A stretch of DNA of 64,000 nt from Wurfbainia villosa (Eukaryota; Streptophyta; Magnoliopsida; Zingiberales; Zingiberaceae). The stretch covers positions 22,089,255 to 22,153,254 of the forward strand of contig CM046008.1 in the NCBI GenBank assembly GCA_025175895.1, read 5' to 3'. The notes below the pieces were generated by a model. That model was given only the letters and a program-made list of their open reading frames with translations. It was not told the DNA's origin and ran no database searches. The position numbers and the translations under genes are program-made. Shown in pieces: positions 1 through 11,018 of the stretch (position 1 is its first letter; every line of letters starts with the position of its first letter).

Positions 1-733
1 CGGATTGAGGGCTCATGAACTGTCTCTGTCGATCGTGATAATAAACTCTGCCGTTCTTACAAAATACATTTTACCTTAAATCTGACTTCTCCCATCCACC
101 ACCACAGGGAGATTGTAGCTTCGGTCAGCACCGAACTGTGTAGAAATATACAGACCTGATTTGAGGGCTTACGAACTGCCTTTGTCGGTCGTGATAATAA
201 ACTCCGCTATTCTTCCAAAGTGCATTCTACCTTAAATCCGACTCCTCCCATCCACCACTGCAGGGGGATTGTAGCTTCAGTCAACGTCAAGCTATGTAGA
301 AATATGCATACCTGACTTGAGGGCTTACGAATTGTCTTAATCGACCGCGATAATAAACTCCTCCGTTCGTTTAAAGTGCATTCTACCATAAACCTGACTC
401 CTCCCATCCACCACCGCAGGGGGATTGTAGCTTCAGCCAGTGCCGAATTGTGTAAAAATATGTAGACCTGATCTGAGGGCTTACGAACTATCTCGGTTGG
501 TCATGATAATAAACTTTGCTATTCTTCCAAAGTGCATTCTACCTTAAACTTGACTCCTTCCATCCACCACCGCAGGGGATTGTAGATTCAGCCAGCGCCG
601 AGCTGTGTAGAAATATGTAGACTTGACCTGAGAGCTTACGAACTGCCTCGGTCGATCGTGATAATAAATTCCGCCGTTCTTTCAAAAGTGTATTCTACCT
701 TAAACTCGACTCCTCCCATCCACCATCGCAAGG
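1..733. repeat. 156-bp tandem repeat, about 4.7 copies
   Basis: The landmark gagggct (last copy gagagct) recurs at about 7, 163, 319, 475 and 630, a period of 155-156 bp. Each unit also carries a gataataaact block and a cccatccacca block. The copies differ at scattered positions, so the array is not brand new. The array probably continues to the left of the window. It ends at about 733 where the sequence becomes A-rich. No coding potential is convincing. It could be a satellite fragment or a repeated module inside a larger transposon. Confidence 0.9.
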
Positions 734-1294
734 GGAAAATAAAAAAAAATAAATCCTAAAGACGTTATATGTAGCTCCAGACCCCATAAAGAAAATAAGT
801 CCCTGTATGATAAATAAGCGTAGTCCATAATATATTAATTTCGGAGTTATTTCACTGAGAACTTTGAGAAAATCTACTTATATTTAGAAATGTTGGAGTT
901 GAGAATACCAGTGGATAATAAATAAACTACAAAGTGAATGAACAACTGAGCAAGGTCTTCTCTGTAGATAGGTTTGAGCAGATCAATTCAAGCTGTCAAT
1001 CTTGGATCGTCAACTCTTCTCTTAATGACGAGATAAGATTTTCGGGTGTCCTAACATCCAATATACTTGGCGACCATCGCAGGGATCGTGGGAGATGGAT
1101 CCCATGCAGGTGAGTAACTCAGCCAAGTAGTTGAGTGCAAGTATTTACCCTGGTCGAGTAGCCGGAAGGGGGTGAAATATGTTCTTGGATGAGCTACCGA
1201 GTGAAATCGCTTAACTCGGCCGAGTGGGCGGATGAAATCAAGCATGCTCTCGGCCGAGCTACTAAGTGAAACAACTTATTTCGATTGAATGGTT
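734..1294. other. Unassigned spacer between two repeat arrays
   Basis: No gene or recognisable element is seen. From about 1180 the sequence carries ctcggccgag-like palindromic words that foreshadow the minisatellite that follows. The short open frames here contain no known motif. Confidence 0.6.
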
Positions 1295-1588
1295 GAATGA
1301 CTATGCAATCGAATGGTCGACTAACTATGTGGTCGAGTGGTCGACTAACTATACGGTCGAGTGATTGACTTGTCATGCAACCAAGTGGTTGATTGACTAT
1401 GCGATCGAGTAGCTTACTTGCTATGCAGTTGAGTGGTCAACTGACTATGCGACTGAGTGGGCGACTTGTTATGCAGCCGAGTGACCGACTTGCTATGCAA
1501 TTGCATAGCCAACTGGCTGTACAACTGAGTTGTCAACTATATATATGCGATCAATTGGTCAACTTGCTATGCAATCTAATAGTCGAGT
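1295..1588. repeat. 24-bp minisatellite, about 12 units
   Basis: Units of 24 bp follow the pattern gactNNctatgcNNtcgagtggtc. They run almost without indels; one unit near 1540 is 26 bp. Because 24 is a multiple of three, the plus-strand frame at 1393-1590 reads as an 8-residue repeat rich in MQLS-like words. This is a by-product of the repeat and there is no evidence that it is a gene. Confidence 0.88.
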
Positions 1589-3350
1589 GAATCAGAGATT
1601 ATCTCGACTGAGCGGCCAGGAGCATATTTCATGATGATGATGGGGCCTCCTTCAATAAGGAAGTCGTTGAAAGAACTCCTTATAGCGTATCTCAACGTTT
1701 TGCTCAGAGTTTTTCATAAACGGTGTCAACTGATGTGGCTCAGATTTTTCGCTCGATCTTGTGCCATCAAAGAGGGGTTCTCTCCACCTGCATCAGTAAA
1801 TTTGTCCAAAAAAAATTAACACGTGTTAAACCACCGTCGATCTATTCGGCGGCGACACTCCGATGTTTAAATTAGGCTGGACATTAATGAAGAAAAATAT
1901 ATTAAATGTAGTAAAAATAATATAAAAGAAGAGGAAAAAAATTTATCTAGTCAGAAACATATGAGAGGGCGCAAAATAATACTTGGATAAGGCCAGAAGA
2001 AGCATAAATCGTCGGATAACTAGAAGAGAAATGTCCTAGAGAGGATAAATCAAAGAACCCACATGATCATTAAACATTTTGATTCAAATCATGATGCTCA
2101 TGTGAATACCACATTAACCTCTCTATTAAAACAAACAATCAAAGACACTGAGACCCATCTGTCTCATCCTTGTTCGTCCATGTTCTACCTCAGATAAACA
2201 TCTCTGCATAAGTTTTTTGCAATGTGCTGCTGTCTGAAAGATGGAAGAGATGTTGAAACTGTCCGAGAAGAGGAAATGCTGGAGTCGGTGGCTGTGATAG
2301 GGCTAAGCGAAGAGGAAAATGACCGATCGAAGGGGAATCCCCTTCTTCGATGACCCTTCGGTGATGGAAGGGATGGAGATTGACAGTGGAGGATACTAAG
2401 ATGGCAATTAGAGGGGAACCCTCCTCTGATTGTTGTTGGTAGCGAAGAAGATGCTGACTGACAGTGTGAAGGTGGCTGAGCGAAGAGCGGAGGAAGAAGA
2501 AGCTGATGGTTGTGGCTGTGGCAAGGCTTCTAACGACAGAGGAGATGGAGAAGGATGAAGAAGACCACCACCGCTGCCCTTGGTGGAGGATGATGGTCGA
2601 CGGTGAAGCAAGGTGAGGAGTCGGTAGTTCCGACAGAAGAAGAGTTGCGTCGCGTGAAGAAGATGAGATGCAGCAGGATGTGGATTGATGGAGAGGACCT
2701 AGAGCCTTCGAAGCCTCTTCAGTATACTTCGATCAAGGAAGGGGAAAGTTGAGGCACCCATAGTATAACTCACGAAGCCCTCCCTTTGCATTCTGAAATC
2801 GGCGAAGGCAGACATGGAAGGGAGAGGGATGACTGTTCCTTCCTGTTGCCCCTCTCTAAACAGCGGACTCTCTCCTCCCCCTAACAACCTTTTTATCCTC
2901 CTTAATTGGCCTAGACCCTTGCCTCCTCTTTTCACGGCCCAAATTCAGGAAATAATAATGACAGTATCACATATAAAATGTCGAACTAGCATTGAAGCAG
3001 TGTGCCCATTTACTTCATATACACGAGGGTACTCTTCCAAGAAATTGAACCAATTGTGATGTAGGCTTGGATTTAAGCTTATAGAAATTAGTCCAATATT
3101 ATGAAAAAAAGGCTCTAAACACCAACTTGTATTCCTACAATTCAAGCATAGAACATCGGAGAGATTAAAAGCATCGTACACAAGAACGTAAATCAGCTAC
3201 GAAGAAGTCAATCTACAAGCCGAACACAAGATAGGAAATTGCCAATTGGTGGCAACAAGCACACCTTCAAAAGTCCATGTAGGCTTGAGAGTTGAGAGAG
3301 CTCATTATATTGTTTCTGTGCACAAAGCCATCGTTCAATAGCACAGACCA
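1589..3350. other. Unassigned intergenic region downstream of the CNGC gene
   Basis: Open frames in this stretch are short, low in complexity and without known motifs. 2220-2700 is purine-rich on the plus strand (gaag and gagg words). 3060-3350 lies just past the CNGC stop codon on the minus strand and should include its 3' untranslated region. No clear poly(A) signal stands out. I see no RNA gene. Confidence 0.5.
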
Positions 3351-5913
3351 TCAACCGTGGAGATAAATAGAGAAATCAGGTTTAGTGTTCTCCAGCTTGG
3401 CCATCGGCATCGGTTCCACTCTTGTAAATTTCCTGCGGGAACATGTACGGCTGTCGTACCTCAAGTCTGCGCTCCCGCTAAAACCATCCTCCTGGTGTCT
3501 GCAACATTCGCCTTTCCCGCCCTCCACCTCGTCCGATCTCGACACGAACGACTCCCACTGCCCCGATTCCCTGGCCGCCTTCCTCCTCCGGTGCCGCCGC
3601 CACGCCGCCTGCACTAGGCACGCTGCCCACGTCCGACACTGGTGCGAGTAGTACCGGAGCGCGTGCTGCAGCCTCTGGCTGTGCATCCTCCTGAACTGGT
3701 TCGCCACGCGCCGGAGGTCTTCCGCTCGCAGCGCGAAGCCCTCCGCTTGCACCGCCACCGTCACCTTCCGCGAGGAGGCTGGTAGCCGGAATGGTGTCGG
3801 ATGCAGCGCCCACGGAAGCAGCTCCTCGCCGCAGAAGTCGCCCGGCCCCAGGATGGTCGAGCAGTGAAGCCCCGACCGGCCGCAGCCAGTAGCGGTGGAG
3901 CTTCGCAGCTTCCCGCGGATCACGAACAGCATCTCTGTCACCGGGTCGCCCTCCCTCACCGGCACCGTGCCGGCGGCGCTCTGGAACGACACCAGCCGCT
4001 CGCAGATGGCGTCTTGGAGAAGGTCATCCATCTCGGAGAAGAAAGAAACCTGAATTCGAAAGCGGAATCCATGAACGAAAGAGGAAAAGTAACACCATTT
4101 CTCCATCGACTGCAGTGTTCATACGCACGCGTCGGACGAGATCAATGCAGAGGTGATGCTTGATGTCGCGGCGGAGATCGGAAGGCAAGCCTTGGAGAAT
4201 GGATTCCTCGTCAACGCCTCTGGTGGCGAGCCATTTGGACCGGTAGACCCGGCGGACTCGATGTTGAAGGCGAGGCGGGAGCTGGCGGTGTCGCATCCAT
4301 TCTTTTGTCTCTCCTTGCTGCAGCCTCCATTTGTCCACTCTCGCAATGATGGATTGCAAATATGTCTGAGAACAATGCCAGCCATCAGTGTTCATCTCCA
4401 AGATTGCATTTTCTCTCTTTTCTGAATATTTAACATGCGAAATGAACTGATCATCACCTGCACGTTGCCGATCAATTGAGCCAATAATATGAGGCTGACC
4501 GTGGTGATGCCTATAGAGAATAGTGTCTCACCAAAGAAGGGGCTGTCTACCAGATTCTGTCCACTGGAGCTGCAAGAGAACCATTTTTTTGTAGTGAAAT
4601 GCTACATAAACAAACCAACTAAAACAATTAGAAACCTTACACCAACTGTTGAAACCCCCACCAGAGGCCATAGTAATATCTGTCCACCAAGTTGATAGAG
4701 GGAACCCCAAAGCTCAAAGCTGTCGAGAAGATGCCATAGTTGAAGGCGATGCTCGAATTATTGGCATCACATTTGGCAAAAACCTGCGTGCCATTTGCCC
4801 AGACCTGCCTCTCTGTCAAACTGGACAAGTTACAGTCCAGAAACCTGAATTCGCAGGTCGTTCCGTTCATTCCCTCCATCTGGCACTGTTCTTTCCAGCA
4901 CGTAATCTGCCTTGCTATCGTAAACAGGTACCATATTGCTCCTATTATCTGCAACAAAAACTCTGTGAAGAAGTTTATACGATGATTTTTGATGTTTTTG
5001 TATTAGGTTTCAGTAGCTAGATTTGACTATAAATTACGAACGTCCTGATAAATTTGAGGAAAGATGAAAAGATGTGTTAGATTTGAAAAATCATCTGTCT
5101 GAAAGTTGTATTATATTGATGTATTAATCCTTGTTTGATTGATCGACCGAACGAACGAACGATGAGGTACATGACTCGCAAGGAGGTACAGCAGGAGATT
5201 GTATACAGCTCCTCCCCAGGCACTCTTGGTGATCACACCAGTGGCTTCTATGATCTCATCAGTCAAAGTGTAGGTTCGGTACAATCTTAGTGAATACTGA
5301 ACAAGGACGATCAAAGTCACCATCACGTTGATGGAGTTTCTTGCTGCTGGAATCACCAGCCAAGTGACCAACTGCAGAGCAAAAGCAATGAATCAGTCCT
5401 ATTGCGACATTGAAATCTATCCAGAGCTAGTTAAATCCGAAACCTTAATTGAGTAAGAGGCAGCGATGTGGCTAAATCTGCAGAGAAATCCGATTTGATG
5501 TACCGTCTTCCAATCCATTTCCTGTCCATGACAAGCTTCCCCTCTGTGAAAACTCTTGAATTGGGCGCAGTGTATGCAGTGTGAAACTTCACGACCATGT
5601 TAAGCAGATAGAACAGATCAGTTACTGAGCGTATCAAAGTGACAGAAACACTCAATCTCCGATCCAAGTCAATGCACGAAGAGCCATCGGCGGTGATGAC
5701 TTGGATCATAGGCCAGTAGAAGATCATCGGATCGATGATCAAAGCGATGAAGCATGAAACAAGGAAGATACGGTTCCACACTATGAATGAAAGGCTTTCA
5801 GGGTCTAGTATCCATCTCCTGCTTGATTCTTGGTGCTCCATTGATACTCTTGAACCTGTTTTGCTACAACAAAGGGATTTCTCTTGAGCTATGAAACAAG
5901 TAACCCACCTCAT
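3351..5913 (-). CDS. CNGC: Cyclic nucleotide-gated ion channel (plant CNGC), possibly defective
   Basis: Plant CNGCs are plasma-membrane cation channels regulated by cyclic nucleotides and calmodulin. Minus-strand exons, with splice sites read from the sequence, are: about 5913-5449 (N-terminus, S1, S2), 5371-5171 (S3 to S5), 4948-4641 (S5, pore helix), 4569-4458 (filter GQN, S6), 4365-4129 (C-linker) and 4049-3351 (cyclic-nucleotide domain, tail, stop). Apart from the first junction all phases agree. They total about 673 residues, normal for the family. Key signatures are ILDPE before S1, LYGLWWG-like pore residues, GDFCGEELLPWAL in the phosphate-binding cassette, and a calmodulin-binding IQ-type segment CLVQAAWRRHRRRK. 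Oddity: the first visible intron lacks its GT donor (separate entry). The true N-terminus is uncertain; a 5' exon may lie upstream near 6057. Family assignment is very secure; function of this copy is not. Confidence 0.9.
5442..5449 (-). other. Broken splice donor of the first visible CNGC intron
   Basis: Read on the minus strand, the exon should end at CAA (5449), because exon 2 opens in phase 0 after an acceptor ending tgcag (exon start 5371). The next six bases are TTAAGG, one base from a good plant donor GTAAGG. The nearest real GT is five bases further on (5443-5442). Using it shifts the frame and gives a stop within eight codons. This could be a point mutation, a sequencing error, or a non-canonical site. 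Confidence 0.7.
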
Positions 5914-7138
5914 GGTTATCTACCATGCTACTCCATCGAGATTTGTCAAAAGATGAAAAGCTACCAACAACTAGATTGCGAAATCATACAAAGTCAAAGC
6001 ATGGGAAGGATAGAAAAGAAGATCTCGGCTACGCCTCAAGATACTTCTTAGAAGCCATGGCTTGCATATTTGATTGCTAAAAGGTTTAGGAGACACAGTG
6101 CTCTGTTATATTTTATTTATTGAAAAACAATTTATATATTTATTTAACTAGAAAAGATACTCTCTGTACCCTAACAATCAAACAAATCATGTGTTGTGAA
6201 ATTGAAAGTATATGTATAAAGTTATTAAAACATGAAAACTTTGTGTTATATTTAGTAATTGCTTTAAAATTTATCTAAATGAATAATCAAAATATATGTT
6301 TTTTTTTCTAAAGAATGAATAAGTATATAATTTCCATTAAATGTGTCCTAATAATTATTAATGGATAAATATTTTATTTTATATTTTATCACATGAAATA
6401 ATAATCTATTTAATAGGGAGATGCACACTTTTAATAAATAACCTAGTAGAAGATGCTAATTTATGTGTTGTGAAATTGAAAGTATATGTATAAAGTTATT
6501 AAAACATGAAAACTTTGTGTTATATTTAGTAATTGCTTTAAAATTTATCTAAATGAATAATCAAAATATATGTTTTTTTTTCTAAAGAATGAATAAGTAT
6601 ATAATTTCCATTAAATGTGTCCTAATAATTATTAATGGATAAATATTTTATTTTATATTTTATCACATGAAATAATAATCTATTTAATAGGGAGATGCAC
6701 ACTTTTAATAAATAACCTAGTAGAAGATGCTAATTTATCAAAAAGATAGTCAAGTCTTCTAAATTTTATTATTAAAATTGTGAATCCAATATTTATCTTA
6801 GAAATTTTCTTTGTTAAGATGGCATAATTTCAGGTTATTATTGCTATGCTTAAAAATTTAAAATCTACTAATCTGAAATAAAAATAATACATATGGAATT
6901 TTTCTGAAGGATATATTGAGTTTAAAATAAGATAAAAAAGAAGAGTATTTGGTCGATTAATAGAATAATAAAGAACAATATAGTTACTTTAAAAAAAAAA
7001 TAAAATAAGTAAATAATTGATAATAAATAAGTCTTAGTAAGTTTGACTTATAGATTAAAATAGATAAAAATAATTACTGAGTTTATGTTTGATTTGTAAA
7101 TATCTTATAAAAGCTATGATTTTCTTAGTAAAAAATAT
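5914..7138. other. AT-rich 5' flank of the CNGC gene
   Basis: This holds the upstream region of the minus-strand CNGC gene and, further out, very AT-rich DNA without genes. A minus-strand ATG at about 6057 opens a nine-codon frame that then stops, so any additional 5' exon is broken or elsewhere. A 274-bp tandem duplication occupies 6189-6736. I see no clear core promoter. Confidence 0.6.
6189..6736. repeat. 274-bp direct tandem duplication
   Basis: 6189-6462 is repeated immediately as 6463-6736. Reading both copies side by side I find no difference, including an identical nine-T run. That implies a recent duplication or an assembly artefact. Confidence 0.95.
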
Positions 7139-7384
7139 ATAATTCTACAGGAAGTAAAGAGTTTGATTGACGGATGAGTGATAAACAGTCGAAAAACTCA
7201 GCTTATATTTCTGCACTAAAGGCTACAGAAAATATAGAAGCACCTGCCTAAGGATTTTCTATACCATCACAATCTAAATCAGCCTTTGATTTTCAAAAGG
7301 TGTTAATAAAACAAAATAACACCTTAATATCACTTATAATTGAAGTTCATAACCAGTTGCAGGACATGCAGAATCAAATTAAGT
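7139..7384 (+). pseudogene. EPRV ORF1 end / ORF2 start fragment (lineage A)
   Basis: This is nearly the same sequence as 12899-13146: the last codons of viral ORF1, the overlapping ATGA, and about two thirds of ORF2. ORF2 would start at 7174. The frame is broken by a stop about 25 codons in. At 7385 it is joined directly to an inverted piece of the viral intergenic region, so the join is a rearrangement and not viral order. Confidence 0.85.
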
Positions 7385-8032
7385 GACTTTCCAAAAATTG
7401 AAATGAAAACCTGAGACAGTGCTCGGAGTTTTGATTTCTTTTAGAAAGATTTAGAACAACCTTGCAATCTTGCACACTTGCACACTGACAAACTAAGGAA
7501 TGGTAGGCTTGGTATTGCTCAAGTCTGCCCAAATCTTCTGCTCTCTTAGCCTTATATAGAGGAATGTGAGCCCCCAGGGCAAACCCAGATGGCTAGCGCA
7601 GCCGTGTTAAAGCTTGAAAGGGTAAGAGGTCGATTCCTGGAGGTGACGACCAGACTACCGATGACTCTGCATTTCTGCGCTAGCCACCTGAGACCTGATT
7701 TACCCCCCCACACGTAGGGGCAGCGGTGTGGGGCTGCTAATGTGGCGGTTCCACATTTTTTTCTTATATAGAGGAATGTGGTTGTATCAATAATTAAAGC
7801 GGGTGCTCGTTTATTAGCCCTATCGTCCTTTGATTATGATACCCACGATTCTCCTATGGATTTACAGCTTTTCCTCACTCTTTTACAGCTAATAATGATA
7901 AGACGTAAAGATAAAGATAGAGATTCTTCACAGCATGCAGCATCTACTTTTGCTGCATTATTGTGCCTAAAGACAAGACGGCTCCCCGAGGCTCAGTCTT
8001 GCTTTGGGCTCACCACTGCTTTCGGCTAGTGG
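7385..8032 (-). promoter_or_regulatory. EPRV intergenic region with promoter, inverted, SINE-interrupted
   Basis: On the minus strand this matches 15200-15513, the viral intergenic region. It includes sequence upstream of the TATA box, the TATA box, the transcribed leader start, and stops just short of the primer-binding site. A SINE has inserted at the TATA box (7569-7762) and its TSD duplicates the box. At the other end it borders a solo LTR, beyond which the viral minus strand resumes with the end of ORF3. Before the LTR insertion, 3' ORF3 and promoter were therefore contiguous as in a circular badnavirus genome. Confidence 0.85.
7569..7762 (+). mobile_element. tRNA-derived SINE with 18-bp target-site duplication
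   Basis: This 194-bp insertion is flanked by perfect 18-bp direct repeats, cttatatagaggaatgtg, at 7551-7568 and 7763-7780. Near its 5' end it has an A-box-like tggctagcgcagc and a B-box-like ggtcgattcctgg, the internal RNA polymerase III promoter of tRNA-derived SINEs. It ends in a T-run (attttttt), a tail type known from the Au SINE group of plants; membership is inferred. Without the insert the viral intergenic region is continuous. Confidence 0.93.
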
Positions 8033-11018
8033 TGTTAAATACTGAAAAAAAGTTAAAATATTAAATTAAATGGCCAAAGAGTTAAGGAAAATAATCCTGG
8101 AAATTTTTCGGGATTTTTTTAAGAATTTTTCTGGATTTAAACGGAGGTCGTACGAGATAATCACGGGGATAGGGAAAACAGGCTGTTAAAGGGGCCTGTT
8201 TAGATAAGTAAATAGGATAAATTATATTTTTCTATTTTTCTATTTTTTTCCCCGTCGCGACTTTTTCTTTCGTCCTTCGGCAGTTCCACGCGCCCGACGC
8301 CGATTCCCTCTGCGGTTCCCTCTCTCGCCCAACTCCGCCCTTCTCACGGGTTCACCTTGCGCCGACCTCCTCGCTCGATCCTCTTGCACCGAATACCTTC
8401 CTCGCGATCAACTCCTCCGTCGACCCTCCTCTCTTAGAGCTGCGAGCACTCTTCCTTCCGCGTGGCGACTGGATCGTCCTCGACGATCCCTACGGACGAG
8501 TGGCAGCAGGGAGTCTTCCCGCGGCTGACGGCGGCGACTGGATCGTCCTCGACGATCCCTGCGGACGAGACAGCAAGGGGCCTCCTCGCGGCAGTCGGCA
8601 CTCGCGGCAGTCGACGGCTAGGGAGGTTGTGTCGGTGGCAGCTCCACCGTGTCCTCGTCGGTGTCTACAGTCATGGCGACAACAAGCAGGCGCTGGGTTG
8701 TGCGGTCGCGAGGGGGGGTTGTCTGATTTGGGGATTTTTCTGTCGGTATTGTGGATTTCACTGCGCCGGTGGTCATCGGAGCAAGGTGAGGTTTTGTTTT
8801 CCCTGATTTTTGGATAAGTTCTAAACCTAGCCGTGGATTTCTTGTTTGAGCTTGATCTATTGATAGGGCAGTGGTGGTTGAGTGCGAATTTGCTCCGAGG
8901 AACTTCTAAGGAAGGTAAGAGGTATTTACAGCTTTATTTTGAGTACTGTTGAATTTAATTGCTGTTGTGTGTGGATGTTTGTGATGAGATTAGTGTTTGG
9001 GGGTCAGGTGTGTTGATGTCGACTGTGAATTGGAGGTTTGCGTAGCTGTGAGTGAGAGAGGAAGGTTTGGTTAAGCTGTGTATATGTCACCTAGGGTTAG
9101 GTTGGATTTGTACTTCTGATCGGTGAGATGTTCCGTATATTGTTGTGGATCATATTTATTGGTTGAGTTCGGTTTGTATTTTGGGCAGTTTACCTAGGGT
9201 CGACGAACAGAGGAATTGGGGATATTGGTTGCCGGTGGGATCCTAGGGCTGGTAAGCACTATTTTTGGTGTTTTACGGTTGATATTGGATGGTTGGATGA
9301 GTGTTGGTTAATTTCGGATACATTCTGGGTTATGAGATGAATAATATTTTCATATGATGAGTATTAATCATGGTGAGATTAATTGCAATGATATGTTCTG
9401 GGATTGAAGAGTTAATCACAATTTGTGACCTACGGGTTGAGGGTTTACTTGGTGATACATAGTAGTATTTAGCACGTTGTCTTGTGCTTGGATTGGATGG
9501 ATTTACTTTGGATTAATTGGTTATGGAAGGAATCGATTATGTATTCGATTTGTCGGTATATGGTATTTTGTGCTTAATAATAGTTATGCATTATGCAGGT
9601 TTCGGTCACGAGGCAGGTCTCCGGTCGTGACGATCTGATTCTTTTGCGGATATATTATTAGGCGGGTATTTTGACTTAACTTTTAGATTAAGTCAAGTTG
9701 ATATGCTAGTTAGGATAGCTTACAATAATTTTTTCATGTTTATATGCCTGGTATACTTTTGGTGCCTACTAGATACATGCATGTGATAGGATATGATTAT
9801 ATTTTCCTGTTTGATTTGGATCATAGTATATGGATTAGGGATATGTACATATTGATTGTAGGATTTACATGTTTTAGTATCATGCACCATTTTGCATGAT
9901 TGCATGCTAGCCGGATGACGGGTTCCATTATTGTTGAGCCCGCTAGTTACATGGGCTCGCACTACAGCCACTCATGGGTTAGTGGTACATCGAGGAGGTG
10001 TGTCGATTGCTCTGTCGAGCCATTTGGTCCGCTCATGGGTAGCGATGAGGCGTGGTGAGCGAGGATCCCTCCTCTGGCCTATGACACCGGGAGATGAGAG
10101 CTTAGCTCCCCCACTATGTTTGGGGCAGGAGGATAGGTGTACTCCGACAGCATCCTGTCCACTCGGTCACTCAGGAGCAGTGATGGTAGAGTGCACAGTT
10201 GTCATAGCCCTACCCACTCGGCTTCACCATTGCGTGTGAGGCGGCTGACTGGCGTCAGGGGTGACCATGTCATTGGCACGACATGCACTTTGCACGGATT
10301 GCATTTGTATTGTGTTTCTTTGCATTATTGTATTGATGCCTTGGATGTGCATATGATTGTCATGCATATAGGATACATGTTTATATATGGTCGACTCTAT
10401 TACTTCTAGTCGACACATGCTCCTATATCGAGTAGGAGATTGAGTAATCTGATCATTTTGTATTTCTTGCTTTCATACCCTATTTATGTGAGACTGTACT
10501 GACATGATATTTTTATTGTTAGCTATACCTTACTATGCATATCTACTATACCCGCAGAGTTCTTTGAACTCACCCCGTTGATTTATATCTATTTCAGGAT
10601 GAAGCTGTCAGGAGAGTGCAGCTGCCGGACCCCACTCGTCGTGAATGTTTTATTTTGGATATTTGCTTTATGGTTTGGATATTTTGGTTAGAGGACATGT
10701 ATAGGTTTAGAAATTGATTTTGTATTTGGATTTTTGGTGTCCGTACGGACCTTATTCGGATTTTGGTTTGATTGGATTTTGGTGAGTATTCCTGCCCAGA
10801 TGGCAGAAGGGGTAAGTTGATTTATGGTAGACTGTTTATCATTTATTTTGGTTGATGGCCTGAGGCCAAATTATATAACTGCGTGTGAGTTTGGATTCCG
10901 GTTGTGTTGACCGATGTATAGTGGTCGTGTAGGCCTTGTATGTAAATTGAGATTGTCACCCGTACAGGGGAGATGCAGTCGGATTTTCGTCTGACGCGGT
11001 CTCCTTCGGGGCGTGACA
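8033..11018 (+). mobile_element. Solo LTR of the Gypsy-type 'G' family, TSD AGTGG
   Basis: It starts TGTTAAATACTG and ends GGGGCGTGACA, the TG...CA form shared by the other G-family LTRs in this window. The five bases AGTGG occur on both sides (8028-8032 and 11019-11023). The length is 2,986 bp with no internal region, so it is a solo LTR left by unequal recombination. The first 800 bp are GC-rich and hold a 69-bp repeat (gcgactgg at 8465 and 8534). The short open frames there are not genes. It inserted into EPRV DNA at the end of ORF3. Confidence 0.93.

Noticed and set aside
1393..1590. 65-residue frame with an 8-residue repeat
   Set aside because: It is the automatic translation of a 24-bp minisatellite.
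2408..3181. Several 67-81 residue frames between the minisatellite and the CNGC gene
   Set aside because: Low complexity, overlapping on both strands, no splice or domain support.
3357..4163. Plus-strand open frames of 86-120 residues
   Set aside because: They are antisense shadows of the GC-rich last CNGC exon; no domain is recognised and the minus-strand protein fits the family along its whole length.
7569..7762. tRNA gene, because of A- and B-box-like words
   Set aside because: The TSD, T-tail and length identify a SINE; no cloverleaf can be drawn.
8462..8817. Two overlapping frames of 105-114 residues
   Set aside because: They lie in the GC-rich start of a solo LTR with a defined TSD, lack motifs and are absent from other family LTRs.
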